Positions 26,966 to 35,397 are shown, counted from the stretch's first letter. The stretch: 64,000 bases of DNA from Stenotrophomonas sp. NA06056 (GCF_013364355.1 NZ_CP054931.1:2294001-2358000); one strand, 5' to 3'. Numbers and translations are program-made. Notes: generated by a model from the sequence alone, not told the origin.

Positions 26966-26996
26966 AGCCTAGACCTTGCCATCGTGGGAAGGTCAA
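26966..26996 (-). promoter_or_regulatory. CueR-type promoter of copA
   Basis: On the minus strand, -35 TTGACC (26991-26996) and -10 TAGGCT (26966-26971) are separated by exactly 19 bp carrying the dyad CCTTCCC...GGCAAGG. This is very close to the E. coli copA promoter pattern. Confidence 0.82.
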
Positions 26997-27020
26997 ATCC
27001 ACCCTCCTCCGCCGGCGACC

Positions 27021-27250
27021 CATCCACGCATGGCGTGGATCTACTGCAAAGCCCCAGTAGAGCCACGCCACGCGTGGCTGCCCGCCATCCCGCGCGCCCC
27101 AGTAGAGCCACGCCATGCGTGGCTACCCGTCACCGCGCCCACGCCCAGCAGAGCCGCATCATGCGTGGCCGCCCGTCATCCCGCACACGCCCAGTAGAGC
27201 CACGCCACGCGTGGCTGCCCGTCACCCTGCGAGCGGCGCCGGGCCATGCC
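27021..27250. repeat. Cluster of six SMAG-type palindromes
   Basis: One left-pointing unit (27021-27046) is followed by right-pointing GTAG units at 27057 (AGCCACG-CCA-CGTGGCT type), 27102 and 27193. A degenerate unit with GCAG instead of GTAG is near 27148, and a CGCCGGGC-CAT-GCCCGGCG palindrome ends the cluster (27232-27250). It separates the copA promoter from the 3' end of the second TonB receptor. The units are 36-46 bp apart, less regular than at 1251-1515. Confidence 0.83.
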
Positions 27251-27265
27251 CGGCGCCGCCGTTCC

Positions 27266-30223
27266 TCAGAACGTGAACACGTATTCCAGCGCGAACTCAC
27301 GGCCCACCGCGCCCAGCAGGCGGGTCGGTGCGAAATCGTAGTCGACCTTGTACGGGTCCTTGTGATTCCAGCTGGCCGCGTTGAAAGCGTTGTTCACGTA
27401 CAGATTGACCTTCATGAACTCGGTCACCTGGTAGCCGACGTTGAAGTTCCAGGTGATGAACGGCCCGACCCGACCGTAGTAGCGCGCCGTCTGCTGCCCG
27501 GCGTTCGGGTTCGGATTGACCGAACCATCAGGACGGGTGGCAGGCTCCAGGCAGTTCAGCGACGGGCTGTCGCTGGGCACATAGCCATCGGCGAACGGCA
27601 GGCAGCCGCCAGGATTGTCCAGACGGTCGGTACCCCAGTGATAGCGCACACCCGGCACCGAACCGATGCGGTCGGCATACACGTTCGCATTCCAGTTGCC
27701 ACGCTGCCAGGCCAGGCTCGCGCGCAGCTTGCTGCGCAGGTCGCGGTCGCGACGTTCCGGGTTCGGATCGTTGGCGTAGCGCTGCTCCTTCGTGGAGATC
27801 TGGTTGGTGTAGTTCACCCCCAGCTGGAAACTGCCCCATGCGGCCGTCTCCAGACGGTAGCGCGCACTCAGGTCGATGCCGCGGACTTCGCGGCTGGCCA
27901 GGTTGAACGGACCACGCTCGATCGACACCAACCGCCCGCTGCTGTCACGGTTCACCCGCGCGAGGATGCCGGCGCAGTACGCTTCACCCGCCGGGTTCGC
28001 CCACGGCGTGCCGTCCATGTTCTTGCCGGTCAGGCAGCCGGCCTCGCTGGCCAGTACTTCGTCCGCACCGACGTCGACGATCATGTCTTCCAGCTTGATC
28101 GCCCAGTAGTCTGCGCTCATCGACAGGTTCGGCAGCACGTCCCAGACGAAGCCAACCGTCCACGAATCGCCGGTCTCCGAGCGCAGCAGCGGCGTACCCC
28201 GACGGTTCACGTCGAACGCGTACCAGACATCGGTATTGCCCACGCCACAGTTGTTGACCAGATAAGCCCCGCTCTCGATGCAGCGCAGGCGGTCATAGGT
28301 CAGCACTTCGGAACTGCTGGCCTGACCGAGCAGGTAGTGCATGTCCGGCGCGTGGAAGCTGGTCGCGTAGGAGCCGCGCACCAGCAGGGACTCGAACGGC
28401 CGCCATTCCAGACCGGCGTTCCAGGTGGTTTCCTTCTGGCTACCGATATCCAGCGCCCCGCCATCGCCGTCGGCCTTGTAGCTGCCGTAACGGTCGTAGC
28501 GTGCCGCAGCGGTGGCGATCAGGCTGTCGGCCAACGGGATCTTGAACTCGACACCGGCCGAATAGCGGGTGCGCTCACCACCACCACGATCAACGTTCTG
28601 CAGATCGAAATCGATGCCGGCGCGCGGATCAGGGCTGAGGTGATAGCCCTGTTTCGCCACTTCGGCGACCGCTGCGAACGAGATCGGCCCGGCCCAGCCC
28701 TGCAGCAGTTCGCCGGTGATGTCGGCCGAGGCCTGGTTGACGTAGGACGTCGCGCGGTTCTTCGCGACCGTGCCCATCTGCCAGTACTGGTCCGGGGTGA
28801 TCGGGTTCCACCAGCGCGACTCGTTCAATGCGTAGATAGCCTCGCCGTCGGCGGTGGTGCCCAGTCGTGGGCCGAGGAAGAAGTCGTACGACTTCTGCTC
28901 GTCCACCACGTTCTGCCGCTCTTCAACGCGGTAGTAGGAACGGCCGACCGTGGCGCTCCAGTCGAAGCGATCGGCCAGGCGCCCGCGCAGGCCTGCACTG
29001 ACATCCCACGACAACTCGCGGTTGGTGTTACGCAGCGTATCCAGGCCACCGACTTCATTCGGGGTGAACTGGCGCACGCCAAGCACCGGGCGATTGCGGT
29101 TGGCATCCCAGTAATAGCCGTTGGCATCGTCGATCAATGAAACACTGGGTGGATTGGTGCCCCAGATCGCCTCGGAACGGTATACCGCCAGGTTGCTCCA
29201 GGCCTGCAGGCCATCACCGAAATCGAAGGTGCCATAAAGATTGCCCGACACATTCTCCGAGCCGCCGGTCAGCAGCCAGTTGGCGTAGTCGGCGCTCATG
29301 CCGCACAGGCGGCCGGTGTTGCTCACCGTATTGGCGTTGTAGTTGTAGACCAGCCGATCGGCGGTGTAGTACTCGCCAGCGAATTTCTCGCAGGTACCGT
29401 CCGGTGGTGCCAGGCGCTGGCCGGTGCTGGGGTCGATCAATGCCAGCCCCGCGGTGGGACGGAAACCGACCTTGCGCTGTTCCATGTTCCAGGACGGGTA
29501 CAGCGCATCGTCAGCGTCGTCCATCTGCGGCCGGTCGCGGCCGAACAGCGGATCGCGCTTGGTGTACTGCAGGGCGTAGGTCACGCTCCAGTTGTCGCCG
29601 GTCTTGCCGCCCGCCCACGACAGATCCCAGATATCGCGGCCGCCTTCGGTGGAGGTACCACCGCGCACGCGCACTTCGTCGCCGTCGTAGTTGGTCTTCA
29701 GGATGACATTGACCACGCCGGCGATGGCGTCCGAACCATAGATCGCCGACGCGCCGCCGGTCAGCACTTCGATGCGCTCCACGGCAGCGGCAGGAATGTT
29801 GCTGTAGTTGGAGAAATTGGTCTCGCCGCCATAGGGCAGTGGGTAGTCCGCCACGCGGCGGCCGTTGACCAGCAGCAGGCTGCGGTTCGGGCCCATGCCG
29901 CGCAGGTTCAGGCCGCTCGCATTGGGGGTATGCGAGCCCCACTGCGACGCCGCTTCGACGGTACCGGTCGCCTCGGTCAGCGTCTTCAGGGCGTCGTAGA
30001 CAGTGACGAAGCCTTCCTTCTGGATCTGTGCGGCGGTGATCACGTTGACCGGGGCCGGGCCCTCGACGCCAGCGCGTTTGATACGCGACCCGGTAACGGT
30101 GACGGCATCGAGGTCCTTGGTGGACGACGTGGCCGCTTCCTGCGCGCCCGCTGCGAAGGGCAACAGGGCAAGGACGAGGGCCTGGGACAGCAGATGACGA
30201 CGGTTGCGGACGGACTGAGCCAT
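27266..30223 (-). CDS. TonB-dependent receptor
   Basis: A 985-residue outer-membrane receptor. Signal peptide about residues 1-27 (ALLPFAAGAQ), TonB-box-like DAVTVTGSRI, and a plug with LNLRGMGPNRSLLLVNGRRV and VERIEVLTGGASAIYGSDAIAGVVNV. The beta-barrel ends in FTF. The plug motifs place it in a different subfamily from the receptor at 20464 (no FPDKNVADALQR), so the two may import different glycans or glycopeptides. Two LacI-type operators lie 52 and 88 bp upstream. It stands between the copper module and the glk-aspartylglucosaminidase-cutC operon and, by its operators, belongs to the glycan regulon. Confidence 0.93.
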   Translation of the reverse strand: MAQSVRNRRHLLSQALVLALLPFAAGAQEAATSSTKDLDAVTVTGSRIKRAGVEGPAPVNVITAAQIQKEGFVTVYDALKTLTEATGTVEAASQWGSHTPNASGLNLRGMGPNRSLLLVNGRRVADYPLPYGGETNFSNYSNIPAAAVERIEVLTGGASAIYGSDAIAGVVNVILKTNYDGDEVRVRGGTSTEGGRDIWDLSWAGGKTGDNWSVTYALQYTKRDPLFGRDRPQMDDADDALYPSWNMEQRKVGFRPTAGLALIDPSTGQRLAPPDGTCEKFAGEYYTADRLVYNYNANTVSNTGRLCGMSADYANWLLTGGSENVSGNLYGTFDFGDGLQAWSNLAVYRSEAIWGTNPPSVSLIDDANGYYWDANRNRPVLGVRQFTPNEVGGLDTLRNTNRELSWDVSAGLRGRLADRFDWSATVGRSYYRVEERQNVVDEQKSYDFFLGPRLGTTADGEAIYALNESRWWNPITPDQYWQMGTVAKNRATSYVNQASADITGELLQGWAGPISFAAVAEVAKQGYHLSPDPRAGIDFDLQNVDRGGGERTRYSAGVEFKIPLADSLIATAAARYDRYGSYKADGDGGALDIGSQKETTWNAGLEWRPFESLLVRGSYATSFHAPDMHYLLGQASSSEVLTYDRLRCIESGAYLVNNCGVGNTDVWYAFDVNRRGTPLLRSETGDSWTVGFVWDVLPNLSMSADYWAIKLEDMIVDVGADEVLASEAGCLTGKNMDGTPWANPAGEAYCAGILARVNRDSSGRLVSIERGPFNLASREVRGIDLSARYRLETAAWGSFQLGVNYTNQISTKEQRYANDPNPERRDRDLRSKLRASLAWQRGNWNANVYADRIGSVPGVRYHWGTDRLDNPGGCLPFADGYVPSDSPSLNCLEPATRPDGSVNPNPNAGQQTARYYGRVGPFITWNFNVGYQVTEFMKVNLYVNNAFNAASWNHKDPYKVDYDFAPTRLLGAVGREFALEYVFTF

Positions 30224-30274
30224 GGGCGGATGCTCTCGGATGGTGGACGCGCGGTCGGATGGCGATCCCGGGCG

Positions 30275-30288
30275 TTGAACCGATCCAA
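30275..30288. promoter_or_regulatory. LacI-type operator, proximal, second TonB receptor
   Basis: TTGAACCGATCCAA, one mismatch from the palindrome consensus TTGRATCGATYCAA, 52 bp upstream of the receptor start. Confidence 0.6.
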
Positions 30289-30310
30289 CTCGATTCGATC
30301 ACCCTCCCCT

Positions 30311-30324
30311 GTGGATCGATCCAA
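30311..30324. promoter_or_regulatory. LacI-type operator, distal, second TonB receptor
   Basis: GTGGATCGATCCAA, 13 of 14 positions palindromic-consensus, 88 bp upstream of the receptor start and 36 bp centre-to-centre from the proximal site. In the remaining 30325-30523 gap no gene or clear promoter was recognised. Confidence 0.68.
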
Positions 30325-30523
30325 ACTAAAGCACAGCTGAACCACGCCCGGCATGTGGCGACGCAGCATCCGACTGTCGCGCGTTGCTGGCGCGAATCAG
30401 TAACCTTTTGAATCAATGGGTTGGAAAACATCGTTACGCTGACAGCGCAGATGTTGATGACAAGGTTGCGACACACTCGCGCAGAACGGTTTTGTCCGTC
30501 ACTGGCCTGACGGCGATGGAAAC

Positions 30524-31255
30524 TCAGCCGTCCAGCGCTTTCCGCAGGGCGGCCACGGTGGCGGTCGCGGTCTGGCTCCAGTCCGGGTCCAGCCCGCGCA
30601 GGGCCGGGTTCTGGAACTGCATGGCCGAGCGCCGTTGCCCCTTGGCCGAGGCATGCAGTTCGGCACAGCCGGTCTGCCGCGCCACGGCGGCGATGTTGCC
30701 CGGGCCAAGCCCTGCGCCGGCCATGACGCTGATCCGACCGGCCGCCTGTGCGACCAGCGCGGCCAGCACATCCGCTCCGGCTTCGGCGCTGGCCTGGCCG
30801 CCGGACGTCAGCACCCGCTGGCAGCCCAGCCCGATCACCTGTTCCAGCGCATCGGGCAGATCGCGGGCGGCATCGAAGGCGCGGTGGAAGGTCACCTGCA
30901 GCGGTCCGGCAGCCTGCAGCAGTTCCCGGCATAGCGGCAAGTCGATACCACCTTGCATATCCAGCGCACCGATCACCACACCGTCGCAGCCCAGCGCGCG
31001 GCACTGGGCGATGTCACGCAGCATCAGCTCAGTTTCCAGCGCGTCGTAGTGGAAATCACCCGGGCGCGGTCGCACCAGCACGAACAACGGAATCTGCAGC
31101 CGCTCGCGGGCGACGGCGATGCTGGCCAACGACGGTGTGGTGCCGCCTTCGGCAAGGTTGTCGAACAGTTCGATGCGATCCGCACCGCCAGCCTGCGCGG
31201 CCAACGCCGAGGCCACCGAGTTGCTGGCGATCTCCAGCGTGCGGCGCGTGCTCAC
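30524..31255 (-). CDS. cutC: CutC-family TIM-barrel protein
   Basis: A 243-residue cytosolic protein of the CutC family, historically named copper homeostasis protein. The family start LEIASNSVASALAAQAGGADRIELFDNLAEGG is clear, as are RPRPGDFHYD, TFHRAFD, VLTSGGQASA and the phosphate-loop-like MAGAGLGPGNI. It starts with GTG at 31255, overlapping the aspartylglucosaminidase stop by 4 bp (GTGA). It is thus translationally coupled to a glycan-degrading gene and separated from the cop genes. This context argues that its role here is in sugar or glycoconjugate metabolism. The copper function is not supported by anything in this sequence. Confidence 0.9.
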   Translation of the reverse strand: MSTRRTLEIASNSVASALAAQAGGADRIELFDNLAEGGTTPSLASIAVARERLQIPLFVLVRPRPGDFHYDALETELMLRDIAQCRALGCDGVVIGALDMQGGIDLPLCRELLQAAGPLQVTFHRAFDAARDLPDALEQVIGLGCQRVLTSGGQASAEAGADVLAALVAQAAGRISVMAGAGLGPGNIAAVARQTGCAELHASAKGQRRSAMQFQNPALRGLDPDWSQTATATVAALRKALDG

Positions 31256-32250
31256 GCCTGCGTGCTCGTATAGATCGATGGCGAGTCGCGCAGGTCATCC
31301 TGGCGCTGCGCATCGCACACCGCGTAGACGAAGCCGCGATGCAAGGCATACGCACCGACGTCACCCCGCTTGTTCATCGCCAGGAAGCAGACCTGCAGCG
31401 TGCGGCTGGCTTCGGGTCGCTTGCGCACCACGCGGTCGATCGCCTCGCGGCAGGCCTGTGCCGGCGAGCGCCCCTGGCGCATCAGCTCCACCACCAGGAA
31501 CGAGGCCGCGTTGCGGATCATCTCTTCGCCGACACCCGAGGCGGTGGCTGCGCCCACTTCGTTGTCCACATATAGGCCGGCGCCGATGATCGGGCTGTCG
31601 CCCACCCGGCCGTGCAGCTTCCAGGCCATGCCGCTGGTGGTGCAGGCACCGGCGAGGTTGCCCTTGGCATCCAGCGCCAGCATGCCGATGGTGTCGTGGT
31701 TGTCGCTGTTGCCGGGGATTTCACGGCGCTCGGCATTGATCTGCGGCGCGTACTTCTCGGTCTTCAACCATTCGCGCCATGCCGCTTCGGCCTTCGGGGT
31801 CAGCAGGTGCTGGCGCTCGAAGCCCTGCTGCACGGCGAACTGCTGGGCGCCCTCGCCCACCAGCAGCACGTGTGGGCTGTTCTCCATCACCTTTCGGGCC
31901 ACCGACACCGGATGCAGGATGTCGACCAGTGCAGCGACCGCGCCACAACGGCCGTCGCCATCCATGATGCTGGCATCCAGGCTCAGCACGCCGTCACGGT
32001 CGGGGTTGCCGCAATGACCGACGGTGGGATTGCACAGCTCGCTTTCGGCCCAGCGTGCACCGGCTTCCACCGCATCCAGCGCAGTGCCGCCCTGTGACAG
32101 CACCTTCCACGCGGCCTGGTTGGCCGGCACGCCGAAGTCCCAGGTCGATATCACCTTGGCTCCGCCCTGCGTACGCGCCTTCACCACCGGCAATGCTGCC
32201 ACGCCTGCGGCCAGTGCACCGGCCTGCAGGAACTGCCTGCGATCCACCAT
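31252..32250 (-). CDS. Tat-exported N4-(beta-N-acetylglucosaminyl)-L-asparaginase
   Basis: Aspartylglucosaminidase: hydrolyses the GlcNAc-Asn linkage left when N-glycoproteins are degraded. It is an Ntn-hydrolase made as a precursor that cuts itself before the nucleophilic Thr, seen in NSDNHDTIGMLALDAKG. Substrate residues in WKLHGRVGDSPIIGAGLYVDN are also present. ATG at 32250 is chosen because GGAGG precedes it and the product then begins MVDRRQFLQAGALAAGVAAL, a twin-arginine signal. Folding and self-cleavage would precede export to the periplasm. It lies 52 bp after glucokinase and overlaps cutC. Confidence 0.92.
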   Translation of the reverse strand: MVDRRQFLQAGALAAGVAALPVVKARTQGGAKVISTWDFGVPANQAAWKVLSQGGTALDAVEAGARWAESELCNPTVGHCGNPDRDGVLSLDASIMDGDGRCGAVAALVDILHPVSVARKVMENSPHVLLVGEGAQQFAVQQGFERQHLLTPKAEAAWREWLKTEKYAPQINAERREIPGNSDNHDTIGMLALDAKGNLAGACTTSGMAWKLHGRVGDSPIIGAGLYVDNEVGAATASGVGEEMIRNAASFLVVELMRQGRSPAQACREAIDRVVRKRPEASRTLQVCFLAMNKRGDVGAYALHRGFVYAVCDAQRQDDLRDSPSIYTSTQA

Positions 32251-32302
32251 CTTCGCCTCCGTCTGCATGCTGCGCCCGCCGGCCCGATGCCGGCAGCGTC
32301 GA

Positions 32303-33325
32303 TCAACCGTGCGCGGGTGTCCGCGCGGCGTGCCAGGCGGCTGCACCGAGCACGCCCAGCTGACCATGTTCCACTCGCCACACCGGCACCTGGCGCAGCA
32401 CGTCGGTCAGCACGCCCTTGTTGAGGAAGCGCTCACGGAATCGGCCGTCGGCCAGGAAGTCCTGCACATGGGTGGAAATGCCGCCGGCCAGGTACACCGA
32501 GCGCGCGCCCACCGCGATCGCCGCGTCGCCAGCCAGGCTGCCCAGCCAGGCGCAGAACACCTGCAGGGTTTCCACCGCCAGCGCATCGTCGCCTTGCCGC
32601 GCGGCTGCGATCAGCGCTTCGGTGCTGGTCCATTGCGGCGTCGCACCGCGCAGTTCGCACAGGCAGGGGTACAGGTTCATCAGGCCGCTGCCGGACAGCA
32701 CGCGTTCGTTGTCCACATGCGGCCAGCGCTGCAGCAGTTGGCCCAGCACATGCAGTTCCAGCGCGTTGCCGGCACCCAGTGCAGCGTGCCCGATCTCGCT
32801 GGCCAGCACTGGGCGCTCGCCATCGGCGAAGCGCAAGGCCGCACCCAGGCCGGTGCCCGGCCCCAGCACCAGCGCCGGGAACGTCTTGGCGGGATCGGCA
32901 TCGCCGTTCAACGGCACCAGCGTATCGGCCTGCAGGTAGGGAATGGCCAGCGCCACCGCTTCGAAATCGTTGATCAACTGCAGGTCGGGCAAGCCCGACT
33001 GGCGGCGCGTGGCCGACAGCGAGACCGTCCACGGCAGATTGGCATTGATGAGGGTGTCGCCGTCGAGCAGGCCGGCGATGGCGACCACCGCGCTGACCAT
33101 CGGCTGACCGAGGCTGGCGGTGAAATCAGCCAGGATTGCCGCCAGGCTGGGATGGTCGGCGCAGGCGTAGGTGCGGTAGCTGCCCAATCGCGGTGCTTGC
33201 CCCGGCATGGTCTCAGCCAGCGCCAGGCGGGCAAAGGTGCCACCGACATCGGCGACCACCAGGCTGCGGGGAACGCCGCCGCGGGCGGAGTCGGATGGAA
33301 CCGGGGACGCTGCTGCAACGTTCAC
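32303..33325 (-). CDS. glk: Glucokinase
   Basis: ATP-dependent glucokinase of the proteobacterial Glk type (340 residues, cytosol). Motifs seen: ADVGGTFARLAL (phosphate 1), NLPWTVS, LINDFEAVALAIP with the catalytic Asp, LGPGTGLGAALR (phosphate 2), SEIGHAALG and LAGGISTHV. GTG at 33325 is preceded by AGCAGG at 5 nt and by a LacI-type operator 11 bp upstream that would also block the ribosome-binding region of the promoter. It heads glk-aspartylglucosaminidase-cutC. In the island it would phosphorylate glucose, or mannose if its specificity is relaxed. Confidence 0.93.
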   Translation of the reverse strand: MNVAAASPVPSDSARGGVPRSLVVADVGGTFARLALAETMPGQAPRLGSYRTYACADHPSLAAILADFTASLGQPMVSAVVAIAGLLDGDTLINANLPWTVSLSATRRQSGLPDLQLINDFEAVALAIPYLQADTLVPLNGDADPAKTFPALVLGPGTGLGAALRFADGERPVLASEIGHAALGAGNALELHVLGQLLQRWPHVDNERVLSGSGLMNLYPCLCELRGATPQWTSTEALIAAARQGDDALAVETLQVFCAWLGSLAGDAAIAVGARSVYLAGGISTHVQDFLADGRFRERFLNKGVLTDVLRQVPVWRVEHGQLGVLGAAAWHAARTPAHG

Positions 33326-33335
33326 GCTGGCCTGC

Positions 33336-33349
33336 TTGGATCGATTGAA
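33336..33349. promoter_or_regulatory. LacI-type operator of the glk operon
   Basis: TTGGATCGATTGAA, 11 bp upstream of the glucokinase GTG. It is the sixth member of the 14-bp family and the closest to a start codon. Confidence 0.7.
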
Positions 33350-33409
33350 TCGTCCCGATTCTCAGGCATCGGCCGGCCTTTGCCTAGCGCGGCGATACCA
33401 CCCCCGGGG

Positions 33410-33694
33410 TCACATGCCTTCCTGCTCGGCCACCTGTACGCCATCCACCAGCACCCGCAGGCGCTGCGGACGGAACCCGGCGAACAGCAGCGGGCGGGTC
33501 CGCTCCACCAGCACTTCATGGCCGCCGATATGGCGCTGCCACGACTGTACCAGCGAGAACGAGAAGTGCGTGCCCGGATGCAGCGGATGCTGCACCCAGA
33601 CCTTCTCGCTGGCGCTCTGCAGCAGCATCGCGCCGGTGAACCAGTGGCGGCTGAGGGTCACCGGCGTGGTGCCGGCCATGAAGCGGATATCCAT
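33410..33694 (-). CDS. Conserved-looking small protein of unknown function
   Basis: Not recognised. It has 94 residues, no signal peptide and no membrane segment. ATG at 33694 follows AAAGGA at 6 nt. The protein has a regular alternation of hydrophobic residues with many His and Gln (TLSRHWFTGAMLLQ, HPLHPGTHFSFSLVQSWQRH, RPQRLRVLVDGVQVAEQ), suggesting a small beta-rich fold. It lies 48 bp after the phosphoesterase gene on the same strand and 60 bp before the glk operator, so it could be cotranscribed with the phosphoesterase. Codon use is typical of the region. Confidence 0.7.
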   Translation of the reverse strand: MDIRFMAGTTPVTLSRHWFTGAMLLQSASEKVWVQHPLHPGTHFSFSLVQSWQRHIGGHEVLVERTRPLLFAGFRPQRLRVLVDGVQVAEQEGM

Positions 33695-33742
33695 GCTGCG
33701 TCCTTTCGTGATGGAAGTTGGTGATGGCAGCGCGGCCGGTGC

Positions 33743-35332
33743 TCAGGGCTGCGCGGTCTGCAGACTGTAGCTGGTGCTGGCGGTGAACACCGCACCGTCC
33801 GGCTGGGTGGAACGCACCTCGACCTTGTGGCTGCCCACGGCGAGGTCGGTCGGCAACGCGCCACGCCACAGGTGCGGCGAGGCGGTGGCTTCCGGCGAAC
33901 GGTCGTAGCCGCGCAGCGTGGAGGCCAGATCATCGGCGACGTTCTCCACCAGCAGTCGCGGGTCAGGCTGGCTGACCTGTTTCATCGGCTGCCAGGCGCC
34001 ACCATCGATGCGGTACTCGACCACACTGGCATCCTCGCCCATGTAGACGTTGGCGTAGACGCCCCATGCCGGGTACGCGCCCTTGCGCAGCACCTTCGGT
34101 GCATGCAGGCCGATCTGCTCGCTGGCGGCTGCACCGGCCACCCGGTACTGCAGGCGGTAGCTGCCGTTGCCGGCCACGTCCAGCAGTGCATAGCCCTTCG
34201 GCGTGCCATCGCTCATGGTGCTGTCCGGTACGCCCGCGGCGTTCTTCACGCCCGACCAGAACGCACCGCAGTTGGCACCGACGTTGTACTCGTGCAGCGG
34301 CCTGGCGCCCTGCCAGCCGTCAGCCTTGCCGTGGTAGACGTGCTGCTGGGTGTGGCTGTGGCCGCTGAGCACCAGCACGTTGCGGAAGTCCTTCAGCAGA
34401 TCGAACAGGCGCTGGCGGTCGGCATGGCGGAAGGTCTCGCGCCCCGGTGCCGCATCGAACAGCGGGATATGCATGCCCAGCACCAGCAGGCGGTCCTTGT
34501 GCAGACCCTTCAGGTAGGCAGCAAGGAAGGCGAACTGATCCTCGCGCAGGCCACCCACATACTTGGGCTTGGCGTTGGGGTCGTACACCACGTCATCGAG
34601 GAACACGAAACTGGCGCCGCCCTCTTCCACCGCATAGGTGTCGGGGCCGTAGATGTTGCGCCAGCTGTCCAACGAATGCGCGTCGTTGGCCGCGTCGAAA
34701 TCCAGATCGTGGTTGCCGGGCACGTGGAACCACGGCACGCCGAGCTCGGTGGTGACCTTGTTGATCGCCGGGTACAGCGTCAGGTCGTCGTTGACGATGT
34801 CTCCGAGCGTGGTACCGAGGCGCGCCTTGGTCTGCCCCACCAGCGGCGCCACGATCGCCTGCTGGTAGTAACCGATGTCCCGCAGGCTGGCGGTCTGCGA
34901 ATCGGTGAACACCAGCATCTGGAAGCCACGGCGGCCGTCATGCCGGTCGTTCTGCAGGGCGAAGTCCCAGTTGCGGGCGACATCGCTGGTCGCCGCAATG
35001 CCACCGTACTTCAGCGCTGGTGAACCGTTCGGGCGATAGTGCCGCCAGAACGACGGCAGGCCGTCGGCGGCCTTCGGGAAGGAATAGGCATCGGGCTTGA
35101 TGACGAAGACCGTCTGGCCGTCACGCACCGGCAGGCTGTAGCTGCCATCGGCGGCGGTCTTGACGATTACTTCGCCGTTGGACACCTGCACACCGGCAAG
35201 GCCCGGATCGGTCGCACCGCGGCCCGGCTTGGCGTCACGCTCCAGATAGACCTTGCCGCTGACCACGGTGTCCGCGGCCCAGGCCGGCGAGGTCAGCAAC
35301 AGGCAGCACAGCCACGCGGCAGGCAGTTTCAT
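33743..35332 (-). CDS. Exported calcineurin-like phosphoesterase
   Basis: A 529-residue periplasmic or secreted metallophosphoesterase. The start at 35332 (MKLPAAWLCCLLLTSPAWA) gives a clean signal peptide. The N-terminal domain (about 21-125) is a beta-sandwich of the carboxypeptidase-regulatory type with GKVYLERD...GVQVSNGEVIVKTAADGSY. The catalytic domain has VFTDSQT, GDIVNDD, VPGNHDLDFD, GMHIPLF and GHSHTQQH; the first motif has DxQ in place of the common DxH. A C-terminal beta domain begins about residue 385. This three-part layout matches the MetallophosN-Metallophos-MetallophosC proteins. Substrate unknown. Confidence 0.88.
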   Translation of the reverse strand: MKLPAAWLCCLLLTSPAWAADTVVSGKVYLERDAKPGRGATDPGLAGVQVSNGEVIVKTAADGSYSLPVRDGQTVFVIKPDAYSFPKAADGLPSFWRHYRPNGSPALKYGGIAATSDVARNWDFALQNDRHDGRRGFQMLVFTDSQTASLRDIGYYQQAIVAPLVGQTKARLGTTLGDIVNDDLTLYPAINKVTTELGVPWFHVPGNHDLDFDAANDAHSLDSWRNIYGPDTYAVEEGGASFVFLDDVVYDPNAKPKYVGGLREDQFAFLAAYLKGLHKDRLLVLGMHIPLFDAAPGRETFRHADRQRLFDLLKDFRNVLVLSGHSHTQQHVYHGKADGWQGARPLHEYNVGANCGAFWSGVKNAAGVPDSTMSDGTPKGYALLDVAGNGSYRLQYRVAGAAASEQIGLHAPKVLRKGAYPAWGVYANVYMGEDASVVEYRIDGGAWQPMKQVSQPDPRLLVENVADDLASTLRGYDRSPEATASPHLWRGALPTDLAVGSHKVEVRSTQPDGAVFTASTSYSLQTAQP

Positions 35333-35365
35333 GGGGGCGGTCCGGGAAAAAGAAGACGCCATATT

Positions 35366-35389
35366 GTAGGTGCGGACCGTTGGTCCGCA
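35366..35389 (+). repeat. SMAG palindrome
   Basis: GTAG then TGCGGACC-GTT-GGTCCGCA, between hisIE (ending at 35398) and the phosphoesterase start, both on the minus strand. It is the only structure in the short gap that could end the his transcript. Confidence 0.8.
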
Positions 35390-35397
35390 CACCTTGT

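Noticed and set aside
25277..29140. Plus-strand frame of almost 1300 codons opposite copA and the second TonB receptor
   Set aside because: It spans a promoter and the SMAG cluster and is antisense to two genes with strong motifs.
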